This document shows, piece by piece, positions 53,413-53,999 of a stretch of DNA of 53,999 bases; positions within the stretch are counted from its first letter, which is position 1, and each line of letters starts with the position of its first letter. The position numbers and the translations under genes were made by a program. This DNA is from a candidate division TM6 bacterium UASB340 (GTDB taxonomy: Bacteria > Babelota > Babeliae > Babelales > UASB340), in the NCBI GenBank assembly GCA_001468925.1, contig LDIX01000001.1:4258-58256 (forward strand), given 5' to 3'. Below the pieces are notes generated by a model. The model worked only from the letters and a program-made list of their open reading frames with translations. It did not search any database and was not told where the DNA came from.

Positions 53413-53598
53413 CTATATTAAAGTAATTTTTCTTAACAATAAACTAAATAAAGCATCCATACCGCCAAGAATCAAAGCCGCAACTAGAGTCAGAATACAG
53501 ACAATTATCACTGTCCCAATTAGATCATCCCGCCCCGGCCAAGTTATCTTATAAATTTCACCTTTAACTTCATGTAAAAAAGTCAAAATTTTACTCAT
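53413..53598 (-). CDS. secE: Preprotein translocase subunit SecE
   Basis: A 61-residue SecE with an amphipathic helix (FLHEVKGEIYKITWPGRDDL, where the KITWP motif is diagnostic) and one transmembrane segment (about 28-48). It is the short single-span form. SecE clamps SecY in the Sec translocon. The start is the ATG at 53598 following AAGGGA with good spacing; the 9-codon upstream extension is not needed. It lies between tRNA-Trp and nusG as in many bacteria. Confidence 0.95.
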   Translation of the reverse strand: MSKILTFLHEVKGEIYKITWPGRDDLIGTVIIVCILTLVAALILGGMDALFSLLLRKITLI

Positions 53599-53633
53599 TA
53601 TATCCCTTAATTTATAAGATTTCAAACAGTTAG

Positions 53634-53709
53634 TGGCAGGCCAGGAAGGACTTGAACCCTCAACCTACGGATTTGGAGTCCGTCGCTCTACCAGTTGAGC
53701 TACTGACCC
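53634..53709 (-). tRNA. tRNA-Trp (anticodon CCA), CCA encoded
   Basis: The acceptor GGGTCAG pairs with CTGGCCT, discriminator G, followed by an encoded CCA. The anticodon stem ACGGA/TCCGT holds the loop CTCCAAA, giving CCA (tryptophan). It lies directly before secE, the usual position of tRNA-Trp. Confidence 0.96.
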
Positions 53710-53717
53710 ACTAAAAA

Positions 53718-53876
53718 CTATTTAATCTCTTTATGCATATTATGTACACGACACTTAGAACAAAATTTCTTTAGATTTAATTTTTCAAATTTTCTTTTTT
53801 TTGAAACCATCTTACTGTAATTACGTTCTTTACACTCGGTACACTCTAAATGTATTATAGTTCTCGCTTTTGCCAT
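53718..53876 (-). CDS. rpmG: 50S ribosomal protein L33
   Basis: A 52-residue protein read on the minus strand: MAKARTIIHLECTECKERNY at the start, then a lysine-rich middle and KKFCSKCRVHNMHKEIK. The two CxxC pairs (ECTEC and FCSKC) form the zinc site of the cysteine-containing form of L33. It starts with ATG after GAAGAG and ends 8 bases before tRNA-Trp. The order rpmG, tRNA-Trp, secE, nusG is common and supports the call. Confidence 0.95.
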   Translation of the reverse strand: MAKARTIIHLECTECKERNYSKMVSKKRKFEKLNLKKFCSKCRVHNMHKEIK

Positions 53877-53967
53877 AATCTTGCTCTTCTATTAAAAAAC
53901 CAACATCCATTTAACTCTAAACTTATAAACGCAAAAAACATTTTATTCAAGGTGTATTAATTTTAAG

Positions 53968-53999
53968 TGGAGCCCGCGACCGGATTTGAACCGGTGACC
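53968..53999 (-). tRNA. tRNA, 3' part only (cut by window edge)
   Basis: The minus strand gives the T-arm ACCGG TTCAAAT CCGGT, acceptor 3' strand CGCGGGC, discriminator T and an encoded CCA. The anticodon lies outside the window. A T discriminator before CCA suggests Gly, Thr or Cys; the position upstream of rpmG-tRNA-Trp-secE would fit Thr or Gly, but identity cannot be fixed. Confidence 0.85.

Overview
The window reads as a compact, very AT-rich bacterial chromosome segment from a Gram-negative organism with a host-dependent flavour. My best guess is a member of Candidatus Dependentiae (TM6). The signs are small gaps, an outer-membrane/LPS gene set (kdsD, an lptE-like gene, two beta-barrel proteins), meso-DAP peptidoglycan (dapF, an NlpC/P60 hydrolase), a type IV pilin with its prepilin peptidase, an exported ankyrin-like protein and many exported proteins of unknown function. 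The phylum assignment is inference from gene content; there is no rRNA gene here to confirm it.

Layout. 1-8 kb: a truncated photolyase, a cell-wall hydrolase, a small membrane protein/lipoprotein pair, then a minus-strand block rplS-trmD-khpA-rpsP-ffh, tRNA-Phe and an exported ankyrin-like protein. 8-16 kb: pheS-galU (+), folC (-), tsaC-nrnA and pilin (+), then pilD, kdsD, rbfA and rpsU (-). 16-25 kb: outer-membrane protein 1, gltX, a cysteine synthase-like gene, dapF, an NhaC-type antiporter, a HAS-barrel-like protein and rnhB. 25-32 kb: two paralogous XRE/S24-like regulators flank rpsF-rpsR. The second is divergent from a locus of an outer-membrane protein and a 978-residue exported protein, across a 405-bp gap with a perfect 17-bp inverted repeat and a nested hairpin. 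32-37 kb: ftsY, three small exported proteins, prmC and sppA, with two repeat-rich convergent gaps. 37-54 kb: a long minus-strand run whose transcription order is rpmG, tRNA-Trp, secE, nusG, rplK, rplA, rplJ, rplL, rpoB, rpoC, tRNA-Val, rpsO, pnp, rph, lptE, holA and a Fis-like gene. A tRNA is cut by the right edge.

How it fits together. Most genes are core information processing: SRP targeting (ffh, ftsY), ribosome assembly, RNA polymerase, RNA decay and tRNA charging/modification. The accessory signal lies in the envelope genes, the duplicated regulator pair with both protease catalytic residues lost, and short palindromic repeats that sit in convergent gaps and in one case run into a coding sequence. 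The most unusual protein-level features are a cysteine-rich, probably zinc-binding insertion in RpoB and a TrmD fused to a second SPOUT-like RNA methyltransferase domain. I found no rRNA genes, CRISPR array or transposase gene.
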